A stretch of DNA of 32,808 nucleotides from Sedimenticola sp. (GTDB lineage Bacteria > Pseudomonadota > Gammaproteobacteria > Chromatiales > Chromatiaceae): the NCBI GenBank assembly GCA_026983675.1, contig JALSTP010000196.1:1-32808 (forward strand). The letters are read 5' to 3'. Under the pieces are notes generated by a model. That model was not told the origin of the DNA, searched no databases, and saw nothing but the letters and a program-made list of their open reading frames with translations. Shown here in pieces: positions 24,001 to 32,398 of the stretch (position 1 is its first letter; every line of letters begins with the position of its first letter). Made by a program: the position numbers and the translations under genes.

Positions 24001-24673
24001 TCGACCGGTTGTCGAAGCCATCGACTTGGTGCGCACCTTCGAGCAGGGACCGCTGCGGGTGGAGGTGTTGAAGCACGTCAATCTGAGCGTGGCGCCGGGA
24101 GAGCGTCTGGCCATCGTGGGCGCCTCGGGTTCCGGCAAGAGCACGCTGCTGCATTGTCTCGGTGGCCTCGATACCCCGACGACCGGCCAGGTTCGGGTGA
24201 AGGGCGTCGATCTGCAGACATTGGGTGAGAAGCAGAAGAGTCTGTTGCGCAACAAGACGCTGGGCTTCGTCTACCAGTTTCACCACCTGTTGCCGGAGTT
24301 CACGGCGCTGGAAAACGTGGCCATGCCGTTACTCATTGCGGGGACGCCGGTGACTCAGGCGCGTGAACGCGCGAAGGACATGCTTGGCCGGGTTGGGCTG
24401 GGGGAGCGGCTGCTGCACAAGCCCGGCGAACTGTCAGGCGGCGAACGCCAGCGCACCGCCATCGCGCGGGCGCTGGTGACGCGCCCGGCCTGTCTGCTGG
24501 CGGATGAGCCCACCGGCAACCTCGACAGTCATACAGCCGAGCGGGTCTATGGGATGATGCTGGAACTGAATCAGCAGTTGGGAACCAGCATTGTCGTGGT
24601 GACCCATGACGCCGGACTCGCCGATCGCATGGAGCGCACGCTCCGGCTCAAGGATGGCGTGCTTGTCTCGTAG
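23993..24673 (+). CDS. lolD: LolD, lipoprotein-releasing ABC ATPase
   Basis: LolD powers lipoprotein release by LolC/E. The product has 226 residues with Walker [18 protein letters not shown]-loop [18 protein letters not shown], signature [15 protein letters not shown], Walker [13 protein letters not shown] and H-loop VVTHD. The [14 protein letters not shown] segment is characteristic of LolD within the MacB/LolD group. Its start overlaps the lolC end by 8 bases, so they form one operon. The 3' end overlaps the convergent DUF2062 gene by 26 bases. Confidence 0.95.
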   Translation: MSDRPVVEAIDLVRTFEQGPLRVEVLKHVNLSVAPGERLAIVGASGSGKSTLLHCLGGLDTPTTGQVRVKGVDLQTLGEKQKSLLRNKTLGFVYQFHHLLPEFTALENVAMPLLIAGTPVTQARERAKDMLGRVGLGERLLHKPGELSGGERQRTAIARALVTRPACLLADEPTGNLDSHTAERVYGMMLELNQQLGTSIVVVTHDAGLADRMERTLRLKDGVLVS

Positions 24674-25232
24674 CCTTGGGTCCGAGGGCGTGGCGGCGTG
24701 TGGCGGCCCGCTCGCGGCGCTGCTTCAGGTGATTGACCACCCGCAGTCTCCACAGGCCGCGAATGGCCAGGTAGCCCACCGCCGCTGACACCGTTGCGCA
24801 GATGAAACTGCCCAGCAACAGGGGCTCCCAGACGTGATGCAGGCTCTCCCACAGGGAGGTGTTGGCAGAGAGCAACGCCATCTGCTCCGGCCCGGATGTG
24901 TCCGCTGGCGGGGTGCCCAATACCCAGGTACCGACGAGATAGGCGAAATAGAACATGGGCGGGATGGTGATCGGGTTGGTCACCCATACGAGCGCCACCG
25001 ACAGTGGCAGGTTGACGCGGAACACGATGGCCGCCGCGGCCGCAAGCAGCATCTGGAAAGGCACCGGCATGAAGGCCATGAACAACCCCACGGCAAAGGC
25101 GCCTGAGGCAGAGCGGCGGTTCAGATGCCAGAGATTCGGATCATGCAGGAGCGTGCCGAAGATCTGCAGGTGCTTGTGGTTGCGGATGACTTCGTGATCC
25201 GGAATGATGCGTTGTATGAAACGTTTTGGCAT
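24648..25232 (-). CDS. DUF2062 membrane protein
   Basis: I start at [20 protein letters not shown] (25232); the longer open frame upstream has no family-like sequence. The product has 194 residues and matches the DUF2062 pattern: an N-terminal [16 protein letters not shown], then [28 protein letters not shown]-type loop and helices, [20 protein letters not shown], and a basic C-terminal tail. Three to four membrane helices are predicted. Function is unknown; the gene often lies near lolCD and comEC in gammaproteobacteria. It runs opposite to both neighbours. Confidence 0.85.
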   Translation of the reverse strand: MPKRFIQRIIPDHEVIRNHKHLQIFGTLLHDPNLWHLNRRSASGAFAVGLFMAFMPVPFQMLLAAAAAIVFRVNLPLSVALVWVTNPITIPPMFYFAYLVGTWVLGTPPADTSGPEQMALLSANTSLWESLHHVWEPLLLGSFICATVSAAVGYLAIRGLWRLRVVNHLKQRRERAATRRHALGPKATRQARHP

Positions 25233-25442
25233 GAATGTCCACAACCGGGGCCGGGAGACGTCGCGGCACTGTCTGTTAAATCTTTGTATATAGGGATGTA
25301 CAGGGGAATCCCCCTGGCATTTACCCCATATTCTTTCACGCTCGCGCCATTTTGGCCAGTATTTGCCCAATGTATCTGGTCATTTCAGCGGAAGATGTGT
25401 TAGAAACTTGAATCCGTGTCCGCCTTTCCAGGGAGGGGAGAG

Positions 25443-27749
25443 ATGATTGCCGCCATGCTCTCGTTCGTGCTGGGGGCAACCCTGCTTCAGTTTGCGCCGG
25501 TCCTCCCGCCGATGGCGGTGGTCTACGGTGCGTTGGCGGCTATCCTCTTCTTATGGTGGACATTTCCACGTGTTCGTGTGCTTTGGGGATTGCTGCTCGG
25601 TGGTGCCTGGGCCGCTCTGTTTGCGGCAAATATCCTGGCCGAACGCCTTTCTCCGGATCTCGAACGGCAGGATCTGCAGGTGGAGGGCGTGGTGGTGGGA
25701 CTTCCGCAGGTGCGGCCGGATAGCAGCCGGTGGATGTTTGAAGTGGCGGGTGCAGAACGGAATGGAGTCCCAGTGGCAGTGCCCGGCAGGATCCGGCTGA
25801 GTTGGTATCGCTCGGCCCCGCCCCTTGTCCCTGGGCAGCGTTGGCGACTGAAAGTAAGGCTTCGGCGTCCTCACGGTTTCGTGAACCCGGGCGGATTCGA
25901 CTATGAAGGATGGCTGTTCCGGCAGGGGATCGGCGCGGTGGGGTATGTACGGCGTTCTCCGGACAACCGCTTGCTCGACGACAACCCTTGGCGCGCGCCG
26001 GTGGACCGGTGGCGGCAACGGTTGAGCTGGTGGCTCGAACAGGCCCTGCCGGATTCGGCGGGTGGACGGATGTTGCCGGCGCTGGTGGTCGGCGACAAAG
26101 GGCGGCTCAACCGCGACGACTGGCGGCTGTTCAAGCGCACGGGGACCAACCATCTGGTGGCCATTTCCGGCCTGCATATCGGTATCGTGGCAGGACTGGG
26201 CTTTTTGCTGGTGTCCTGGGGTTGGCGCTGGATTCCCTCCGCGCCCTTACGCTTGCCGGCGCCGACAGTGGGCTACGTGGGGGCGCTGGTGGCCGCTACG
26301 GCCTATGCCGCAATGGCAGGGTTTTCGCTGCCGACCCGACGGGCGCTCCTCATGCTGGCAGTGATGCTCGGAGGCCAGTTGCTCAAACGGCATGGCCTAA
26401 GTTTCAGGGGGCTGGTCGTGGCGCTCTTTGTGGTTGTGGCCGCCGATCCGCTGGCGGTGCTGTCGCCAGGGCTGTGGCTCTCATTCGGGGCGGTGGCGGC
26501 GATTTTTCTGGCCAGTCTGTGGCGCGCGGGCGATGGGCGGCGCTGGCGCCAGTGGGGCCGTATACAACTGGCGGTTACGCTCGGTCTGGCTCCGTTGCTG
26601 CTGTTTTTCTTTGGCGAGACCTCGATGGTCTCACCGCTGGTCAATCTCCTCGCCGTCCCTCTATTCTCTTTGGTGTTGATTCCCCTATCCCTGCTCGCGG
26701 TCATGCTGCAAGGGGTCGTCTGGCTGGGCGGAGCATTGCTTCAGCTGGATGTCTGGCTATTGGACATGAGCATCCGACTCATGCAACGGGCAGCCGACTG
26801 GCCGATGGCCGCCTGGCAGATGGCAGCACCGCCCTTGTGGGTGTGGGGCGCACTGTTGGCGGCTGTTGCGCTGTTACTGGGCCCAAGGGGGATGCCGGGC
26901 CGGGCGTGGTCGATGTTTCTGTTACTTCCACTGATTGCGGTCAAGCCCTCCCGGCCACCCGAGGGGGCATTTCGCTTTACCCTGCTGGACGTGGGTCAGG
27001 GGCTCGCCGCCGCCGTGGAGACCCATGCCCATCTGTTGCTGTTCGACACCGGACCCCGGTTCTCCAGACGGTTCGATGCCGGTTCTGCCGTGTTGTTGCC
27101 GTTTATACGTCACGCGGGCTGGCGGCAGGTGGATCGTCTGATCGTCAGCCATGGTGACAGCGACCATTCGGGCGGCGTGGAATCCCTCTACGCGGGGACG
27201 AAGGTGGTCTCCCTGCTGGCCGGTGAACCCGAATCTCTGACAGCGCACGGGGCGCGGCAGTGTCTGTCGGGCATGCGCTGGACATGGGACGGAGTACGGT
27301 TCGAAATGCTCTCGCCCGATCCCTCGATGAGGTTGAGTGAGAACAACCGTTCCTGTGTGTTGCGGGTCGGCAATCGCGAGGGCAGTGTGTTACTTCCCGG
27401 CGATATCGAACGGGGCGCCGAGCGGTGGTTGCTGCGCGCCGGTGAGCCATTGCATGCGGATGTGATCGTCGCGCCTCACCATGGCAGCAAGACCTCGTCG
27501 AGTCCGCGGTTTGTGAATGCCGTAAAACCTCAATACGTTCTCTACGCCACGGGTTATAAAAATCGACATGGTTTTCCACGGCGGTCGGTGGTGGCGCGTT
27601 GGTCGGCCACCGGGGCCAGGGGGCTTGAAACGTCGGTTGTCGGCGCGATCCGGTTCGATTTCGCAAAAGAAAGCATACGGGGCCCGGTAACCGCGCGGGA
27701 GCAGCAACGCCGCTATTGGCGCGATACCCGGGAGAAGGGGAGGTATTAA
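25443..27749 (+). CDS. comEC: ComEC/Rec2, DNA uptake channel
   Basis: ComEC carries single-stranded DNA across the inner membrane during natural transformation. I start at MIAAMLSFVLGATLLQFAPV (25443) because GGAGGGGAG lies directly upstream; a GTG at 25416 is possible. The product has 768 residues. An N-terminal OB-like domain lies between helices, the competence core carries LVAISGLHIGIVAGLGF and FSLPTRRALLML, and the C-terminal metallo-beta-lactamase-like domain carries LDVGQGLAAAVE, VSHGDSDHSGGVES, LLPGDIERGAERWLL and VIVAPHHGSKTSSSP. All domains are complete. The stop codon TAA falls inside the TTAA that borders the family B element. Confidence 0.94.
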   Translation: MIAAMLSFVLGATLLQFAPVLPPMAVVYGALAAILFLWWTFPRVRVLWGLLLGGAWAALFAANILAERLSPDLERQDLQVEGVVVGLPQVRPDSSRWMFEVAGAERNGVPVAVPGRIRLSWYRSAPPLVPGQRWRLKVRLRRPHGFVNPGGFDYEGWLFRQGIGAVGYVRRSPDNRLLDDNPWRAPVDRWRQRLSWWLEQALPDSAGGRMLPALVVGDKGRLNRDDWRLFKRTGTNHLVAISGLHIGIVAGLGFLLVSWGWRWIPSAPLRLPAPTVGYVGALVAATAYAAMAGFSLPTRRALLMLAVMLGGQLLKRHGLSFRGLVVALFVVVAADPLAVLSPGLWLSFGAVAAIFLASLWRAGDGRRWRQWGRIQLAVTLGLAPLLLFFFGETSMVSPLVNLLAVPLFSLVLIPLSLLAVMLQGVVWLGGALLQLDVWLLDMSIRLMQRAADWPMAAWQMAAPPLWVWGALLAAVALLLGPRGMPGRAWSMFLLLPLIAVKPSRPPEGAFRFTLLDVGQGLAAAVETHAHLLLFDTGPRFSRRFDAGSAVLLPFIRHAGWRQVDRLIVSHGDSDHSGGVESLYAGTKVVSLLAGEPESLTAHGARQCLSGMRWTWDGVRFEMLSPDPSMRLSENNRSCVLRVGNREGSVLLPGDIERGAERWLLRAGEPLHADVIVAPHHGSKTSSSPRFVNAVKPQYVLYATGYKNRHGFPRRSVVARWSATGARGLETSVVGAIRFDFAKESIRGPVTAREQQRRYWRDTREKGRY

Positions 27750-28079
27750 CCCGGCAACACTATATATCGCATTCAGGGCTTCAGGCAGGCGCCGGAACAA
27801 GGCGCAGTGGGCAGGCAAGGGTCATTCCCTTGCCAAGGTCGCTCCAGCGCATCCATGCACTCGCGACACTTGGACATCCTGTCCAGCGCGCTGGAACGCA
27901 GGTCCGGCGCCTGCCTGAAGCCCCTAACCCTATGATATTCAAAGACAGGCCGCGGCGTGCCGGCCCGCAGGCTGCGTTGCCCTATCTTGCTGTAGGGTGG
28001 CAATAGCGGCGATGGGCCACCTTGCTGCGAACCGGCACATCACGGCTGAATACGGTATATAGTGTTGCCGGGTTAATAC
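27743..28079 (+). mobile_element. Family B MITE-like element with nested palindromes
   Basis: The terminal inverted repeats are perfect over 24 bases (27743-27766 and 28056-28079), starting GTATTAACCCGGCAA. TTAA at 27746-27749 and 28073-28076 could be the target duplication around a 323-base core. A second perfect 21-base inverted repeat lies inside (27776-27796 with 27903-27923), and this inner unit holds a small GGCAAGGG-TCAT-CCCTTGCC-like hairpin at 27814-27834. The right half folds again (about 27962-28037). No coding frame looks real. It fills most of the 426 bases between comEC and exbB; a partial copy of its left arm lies at 18768-18832. Confidence 0.8.
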
Positions 28080-28175
28080 GATGACTGGATCTCGCGTTCA
28101 GCGGCAGAGTTGATACAATAGTAACTCACTCGGCCATAAACGGGGCGTGACCGCTCTCTCCAGGAGGCCCACTCA

Positions 28176-28868
28176 ATGTTGGAGCTGGTAAAATCAGGCG
28201 GATGGCTGATGCTGCCGATCATCGCCTGCTCGGTGGTGGCGATGGCGATCATCGCAGAGCGGCTGTGGGCGTTACGTACCCGGCGGGTCATTCCCGACAA
28301 GCTGGTGGCGAAGGTCTGGCAGATGCATCGCGCCCATCAGCTCACCCCTATCGCCATCGAAGAGATTCGGCGCAGTTCACCACTCGGGCGGATCCTGGCG
28401 GCGGGCCTACTCAACCGGCAGCACTCGCGTGAGGTGATGAAAGAGGCCATTACCGATGTGGGCCGCCATGTGGTGCTGGAACTGGAACGTTATCTCAATA
28501 CCTTGGGCACCATCGCCGCGATTACCCCGTTGCTGGGCCTGTTGGGCACCGTTATCGGCATGATCAAAGTGTTTTCAGTGATCGTGAGCGCCGGGGTGGG
28601 TGATCCCGGTGTACTGGCAGGTGGGATCTCCCAGGCGCTCATCACCACGGCGGCAGGCCTCTCGGTGGCGATCCCAAGCCTGATGTTCCATCGCTACTTC
28701 AATGGCAAGGTGGATCAGCTGGTGGTCGGCATGGAAGAGGAGGCACTGAAGATGGTGGAGGTCATGCAAGGCGCGCGCGAGGACGAGTCGATCCCCGACC
28801 TCAAGGAAGTCAAGGAGGCCAAGGAGACCAACGATGTCAAGGAGAGCAAGGAGGCCACGGCGCAGTGA
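28176..28868 (+). CDS. exbB: ExbB/TolQ/MotA-family proton channel
   Basis: With ExbD this protein forms an inner-membrane proton channel that energises TonB-type or envelope processes. The product has 230 residues and three membrane helices: one near the start (about 10-28) and two in the conserved MotA/TolQ/ExbB domain, with the hallmark NTLGTIAAITPLLGLLGTVI and GGISQALITTAAGLSVAIPS. AGGAGG lies 7 bases before the ATG. The last 22 residues are a charged, imperfect repeat (KEVKEAKE, KESKEA) not shared with the core. No tonB is next to it; placement before lpxK is usual in Pseudomonas-like genomes. Confidence 0.92.
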   Translation: MLELVKSGGWLMLPIIACSVVAMAIIAERLWALRTRRVIPDKLVAKVWQMHRAHQLTPIAIEEIRRSSPLGRILAAGLLNRQHSREVMKEAITDVGRHVVLELERYLNTLGTIAAITPLLGLLGTVIGMIKVFSVIVSAGVGDPGVLAGGISQALITTAAGLSVAIPSLMFHRYFNGKVDQLVVGMEEEALKMVEVMQGAREDESIPDLKEVKEAKETNDVKESKEATAQ

Positions 28869-29290
28869 ATCTACGGCCGCACCGTCGGGGAAGCCCGGAC
28901 ATCAATCTCACACCGTTGATCGACGTGGTATTCCTGCTGTTGATCTTTTTCATGGTCTCCACCACGTTCGAGCATACTTCACAGATCGAACTGGCGTTGC
29001 CGGAGGCATCGGCGGAGGGCGCGCTGAAGCAGCCGGACAAACGCATCGATATCACCATCGACAAGGAAGGCCATTACTATGTCAATGACAAAGGCGTTTC
29101 AGGGACCGACCTTGCCTCGCTTCGCCGCGCCATCCTGAAGGCCTCGGAGCTGAAGCCCGATCTTCCGGTCACCATCTATGCCGATGGCCGGACTCCTCAC
29201 CAGGCCGTGATCACGGCAATGGATGCCGCCAGCCAGTTGGGCTACAGCAAAATGAGTTTCGCCACCCGGCGGCAGGATGCCGACGAATAG
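28865..29290 (+). CDS. exbD: ExbD/TolR-family biopolymer transport protein
   Basis: ExbD anchors in the inner membrane by one helix and extends into the periplasm. The product has 141 residues. The N-terminal INLTPLIDVVFLLLIFFMVS has the essential aspartate in the membrane (the Asp of PLIDVV), and the periplasmic domain ends with ADGRTPHQAVITAMDAA, typical of ExbD/TolR. The GTG start overlaps the exbB stop by 4 bases (GTGA), so the two are translated together. The 3' end overlaps lpxK by 14 bases. Confidence 0.93.
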   Translation: MNLRPHRRGSPDINLTPLIDVVFLLLIFFMVSTTFEHTSQIELALPEASAEGALKQPDKRIDITIDKEGHYYVNDKGVSGTDLASLRRAILKASELKPDLPVTIYADGRTPHQAVITAMDAASQLGYSKMSFATRRQDADE

Positions 29291-30305
29291 GAAGACAAGG
29301 CGCTCACTCCTGGATGTGAGTACGGTACTGCAACGGGCCTGGTATCAGGGCGGCGTGGTGAGTCGGCTGTTGTGGCCGCTTGGGGCGCTGTTCTGTGGGG
29401 TCGTCCAACTGCGCCGCTGGACCTATGGGACGGGCTGGCTGGCCTCGGACGCTGCACCGGTCCCGGTGGTGATCGTGGGCAATATTACGGTGGGCGGAAC
29501 GGGCAAGACGCCACTGGTGGCGTGGCTGGCCCGGCATCTGCTCGAACGGGGCTACCGGCCCGGTGTTCTCACCCGCGGCTACCGGGGCGAGGCGGTAGAG
29601 TGGCCGCAGTTTGTCACTGCGGATGCGTCGGCGGCTCATGTGGGCGACGAGGCGCTGTTGCTTGCGCGCCGGAGTGGGTGCCCAGTGGTAGCGGGACCGG
29701 ACCGTGGCGACGATGTCCGTTATCTGCTGGAACGTGCCGAATGCGATATCATTCTGTCGGACGACGGAATGCAACACTACGGTTTGAAGCGCGATGTGGA
29801 GATCGCCGTCATCGACGGCCAACGGGGATTGGGCAACCGCCTTTGTCTGCCGGCGGGGCCGTTACGGGAACCTGTGTCGCGTCTGCACGAGGTGGATCTG
29901 GTGATTGTCAATGGCACGGACAAGGGGCGTTACCCCTTCGCCTTCCAGATGCAGCCGACGATGGCCGTGAATGTGAAGGATCCGCGGATTACCCGGCCGC
30001 TGGATGAATTCAGGGGTCGGACGGTGACGGCCGTGGCGGGCATCGGCAATCCCGGGCGTTTTTTCGACGGCCTGCGTGGCAAGGGTCTCGATGTAGAGGG
30101 GCATGCGTTCCCCGATCATCATCCCTTTCGACAGGAGGATCTGGCGCCATTCGGTGACGGTCCGCTGCTGATGACGGAGAAGGACGCGGTAAAGTGCGAG
30201 TCCTGGGCGGCGGATGACTGGTGGTACGTTGCGGTGGAACTTGATGTGGAGCCCGCTTTTGTGGCGCAGCTCGATCTGATACTCGAAGGGTTGAACTATG
30301 GATAA
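29277..30305 (+). CDS. lpxK: LpxK, tetraacyldisaccharide 4'-kinase
   Basis: LpxK phosphorylates the lipid A precursor at the 4' position on the cytoplasmic face of the inner membrane. The product has 342 residues. The P-loop is [13 protein letters not shown] (about residues 64-76), the segment [20 protein letters not shown] is a family signature, and HHPFRQEDL and [11 protein letters not shown] follow near the C-terminus. An N-terminal helix region ([13 protein letters not shown]) docks to the membrane. The gene overlaps exbD upstream and ycaR downstream, indicating one operon for envelope lipid synthesis. Confidence 0.95.
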   Translation: MPTNRKTRRSLLDVSTVLQRAWYQGGVVSRLLWPLGALFCGVVQLRRWTYGTGWLASDAAPVPVVIVGNITVGGTGKTPLVAWLARHLLERGYRPGVLTRGYRGEAVEWPQFVTADASAAHVGDEALLLARRSGCPVVAGPDRGDDVRYLLERAECDIILSDDGMQHYGLKRDVEIAVIDGQRGLGNRLCLPAGPLREPVSRLHEVDLVIVNGTDKGRYPFAFQMQPTMAVNVKDPRITRPLDEFRGRTVTAVAGIGNPGRFFDGLRGKGLDVEGHAFPDHHPFRQEDLAPFGDGPLLMTEKDAVKCESWAADDWWYVAVELDVEPAFVAQLDLILEGLNYG

Positions 30306-30498
30306 AAGACTGCTGGACATCCTCGTATGCCCGATTTGCAAGGGTGCATTGACCTATGACAAGAAGGCGCAGGAACTGATTTGTCCCGTCGACCGACTGG
30401 CGTTCCCTGTTCGGGACGGGATCCCGGTGATGCTGGAGGAAGAGGCGCGGCAGATCCCCGCTGACGAGGAAATCCCCAAGACCGGGGCGAAACGGTAG
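30298..30498 (+). CDS. ycaR: YcaR/Trm112-family small zinc-type protein
   Basis: The product has 66 residues beginning [20 protein letters not shown]. It has the LL-x-I-L-x-CP-x-C-KG motif and [20 protein letters not shown], typical of the Trm112/UPF0434 family. The usual four cysteines are reduced to three (CPIC and a single C in ICPVD), which is common in YcaR. It lies between lpxK (8-base overlap) and kdsB (5-base gap), as in E. coli and Pseudomonas. The exact role is unknown; eukaryotic and archaeal Trm112 proteins support methyltransferases. Confidence 0.93.
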   Translation: MDKRLLDILVCPICKGALTYDKKAQELICPVDRLAFPVRDGIPVMLEEEARQIPADEEIPKTGAKR

Positions 30499-30503
30499 CG
30501 GCC

Positions 30504-31277
30504 ATGGCGTTCAAGGTAGTCATTCCGGCGCGTTACGCCTCCACCCGGCTCCCCGGCAAGCCGCTCCGTGAGATTGCCGGCAGACCGATGATCCGGCACG
30601 TCCACGACCGGGCGTGCGAAAGCGGTGCGGAAGAAGTGATTATTGCCACCGACGATGAGCGTGTGGCCGAGGCGGCGGTGGAATTTGGGGCGGAGGTCGC
30701 CATGACCCGTGCCGACCACCAGAGCGGCACGGATCGCATCGCGGAGGTGGTGCAACAGCGGGAATGGGACCCGGCGACGATCATCGTCAATCTGCAGGGA
30801 GACGAACCCTGCATGCCACCGGTCCTGATCGACCAGGTAGCAGCGGATATGGCGGCGTATCGAGAGGCGGGTATGTCGACGCTGGCATCGCCCATCCGGA
30901 TGCGTGCACATCTTTTCGATCCCCATGTGGTGAAGGTGGTACTGGACGAGGAGGGCTTTGCCCTTTATTTCAGCCGGGCGCCGGTCCCCTGGCACCGGGA
31001 CGAGTTCATGAGCGGTGATGCGCCGCTGCCGGCAAACGTGACGTTTTTACGCCACATAGGGCTGTATGCCTATCGCGCGGGATTCTTGGCGCAATATGTC
31101 GACTGGCCCCCGGCCCCCATCGAGATGGCGGAGGCCCTGGAGCAGTTGCGTGTGCTATGGCATGGGGGGCGCATCCACGTGGCTCTCGCGGCCGAGGAGC
31201 CCGGCCATGGCGTGGATAACCCGGCTGATTTGAAACGGGCGGAGGCGATGTTGTCCAGCCAGGCAGGGGCTGAATGA
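30504..31277 (+). CDS. kdsB: KdsB, CMP-Kdo synthetase
   Basis: KdsB activates Kdo with CTP to make CMP-Kdo for the inner core of lipopolysaccharide. The product has 257 residues of the nucleotidyltransferase fold. Motifs: VIPARYASTRLPGKPL at the N-terminus (CTP binding), IATDDERV, MTRADHQSGTDRIAEV, NLQGDEPCMPP, ALYFSRAPVPW, RHIGLYAYRAGFL and GVDNPADL. All are in family order and the length is normal. It is the last of the tightly spaced exbB-exbD-lpxK-ycaR-kdsB run. Confidence 0.96.
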   Translation: MAFKVVIPARYASTRLPGKPLREIAGRPMIRHVHDRACESGAEEVIIATDDERVAEAAVEFGAEVAMTRADHQSGTDRIAEVVQQREWDPATIIVNLQGDEPCMPPVLIDQVAADMAAYREAGMSTLASPIRMRAHLFDPHVVKVVLDEEGFALYFSRAPVPWHRDEFMSGDAPLPANVTFLRHIGLYAYRAGFLAQYVDWPPAPIEMAEALEQLRVLWHGGRIHVALAAEEPGHGVDNPADLKRAEAMLSSQAGAE

Positions 31278-31348
31278 GGGGGCATTCCGGTGGCGCGCGG
31301 GTCCCCCCCACCGCCTCGACGCCCGTGTTTAGGGCTTCATACGGAAGG

Positions 31349-31627
31349 TCACGGTTGGCGAGGGCTGCTTTTCATCTCCAGCAGTTCCATGACTTCCGGC
31401 GAATAGCCCCCTTGGTCATCGAAGATTGAAACCTGTCGCACCGCCTGGGAACGGCGTGATGGACGGCCATATTGATCCGGCTGGATGGCGGTTTCAGAGC
31501 CGGCGCATTCGAGGATCAGTTCCGCTTCCTCCACCAGCACGTCCACAAGGACACAGCGGCAGCCTTCCCAGTAGAATTCTGCGCCGATCATTTTGCGAAA
31601 CCGTTGAATAATCTGGTTGTCATTCAC
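31349..31627 (-). CDS. Hypothetical small cytoplasmic protein
   Basis: The product has 92 residues with no signal peptide or membrane helix. The first half is RFRKMIGAEFYWEGCRCVLV followed by DVLVEEAELILECAG, a beta-rich pattern with one Cys-x-Cys pair. The second half contains RPSRRSQAVRQVSIFDDQGG and ends with a short helix, SPEVMELLEM. I do not recognise a named family. It is transcribed opposite to its neighbours; its start is 88 bases from the nearer possible ptp start and 166 bases from the one chosen. The absence of frame damage suggests a real gene. Confidence 0.65.
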   Translation of the reverse strand: MNDNQIIQRFRKMIGAEFYWEGCRCVLVDVLVEEAELILECAGSETAIQPDQYGRPSRRSQAVRQVSIFDDQGGYSPEVMELLEMKSSPRQP

Positions 31628-31793
31628 GGAAAAGGCCTCATGTTGGAAAAATACGGTCTGCGCCAGTATGGGTATGCGGACCGCGACAGGTCAAGACTTG
31701 GAAAAAGAGTGGAACATGCGTAAATTGATGAGTCGTTTCTGGCCCTCCAGATCGGAAGAGGCCACGCAGCAGTCTATTGGAGATCATTCGGAT

Positions 31794-32294
31794 ATGGAAG
31801 GCAAGGTTTCAGTGCTTTTTGTGTGTATGGGGAACATCTGCCGTTCTCCCACGGCACATGGCGTATTCCGCAAACTCGTGGAAGAAGAGGGGTTGAGTGA
31901 GCGGATTTTCATCGATTCTGCGGGCACCTACGCCTATCACGTGGGCAGTGGTCCAGATCGCCGCGCCCAGGAGACGGCGAGGCGGCGCGGTATCGATATC
32001 AGCGATTTGCGGGCGAGGAAGGTCGAGACAACGGATTTCGAACTGTTCGACTATATCCTGGCAATGGATCAGTCCAACGTGGATGAACTGGCGGAGATCG
32101 CGCCCGCGGGATTGGAGCACAAGGTCCGGCTGTTCATGGATTTTGCCACGGATATGAACTGGAGTGAGGTGCCAGATCCATATTATGGGGGGCTCAGCGG
32201 TTTCGAGCGGGTGTTCGATATGGTGGAAACGGCCTCCAAAGGCCTGCTGGCGGAGATCCGCCGGACCCATCTTGGTGTGGAAACGGGGACCTGA
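31794..32294 (+). CDS. Low-molecular-weight protein tyrosine phosphatase
   Basis: The catalytic P-loop is VLFVCMGNICRSPTAHGVFR, with nucleophile Cys and Arg spaced C-x5-R, and the general acid Asp is in PDPYYGG. The core from MEGKVSVLFVC has 166 residues, normal for the family. The frame stays open upstream, and an ATG at 31716 (MRKLMSRFWPSRSEEA) would add 26 basic residues; neither start has an ideal ribosome site (GGAG lies 11 bases before 31794). In Pseudomonas a ptp gene occupies the same position after kdsB. Bacterial members act on protein tyrosine or arginine phosphates; the substrate here is unknown. Confidence 0.9.
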   Translation: MEGKVSVLFVCMGNICRSPTAHGVFRKLVEEEGLSERIFIDSAGTYAYHVGSGPDRRAQETARRRGIDISDLRARKVETTDFELFDYILAMDQSNVDELAEIAPAGLEHKVRLFMDFATDMNWSEVPDPYYGGLSGFERVFDMVETASKGLLAEIRRTHLGVETGT

Positions 32295-32345
32295 GTCCGC
32301 CGGTCTCTCTGTCAAGTCCGCCCGGGTTCTGAGCGAACCGCGCTG

Positions 32346-32379
32346 CGAACCCCCTCCCGCACAGCGGGAAGAGGGTTCG
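32346..32379. terminator. Bidirectional terminator between ptp and rne
   Basis: Positions 32346-32352 pair with 32373-32379 (CGAACCC with GGGTTCG), and 32355-32360 pair with 32364-32369 (TCCCGC with GCGGGA) around a 3-base loop, with a small internal mismatch. It stands between two convergent genes and can serve both. There is no strong T run on either side. Confidence 0.65.
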
Positions 32380-32398
32380 GCCCGAGCGCTATGTCGTA

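Noticed and set aside
22078-24255. 725-residue open frame on the minus strand opposite lolC and overlapping aguA and the BamE-like gene
   Set aside because: It is a GC-driven shadow: the text is rich in His, Arg, Gly and Pro with no recognisable motif, while the plus-strand lolC and minus-frame aguA have clear family motifs.
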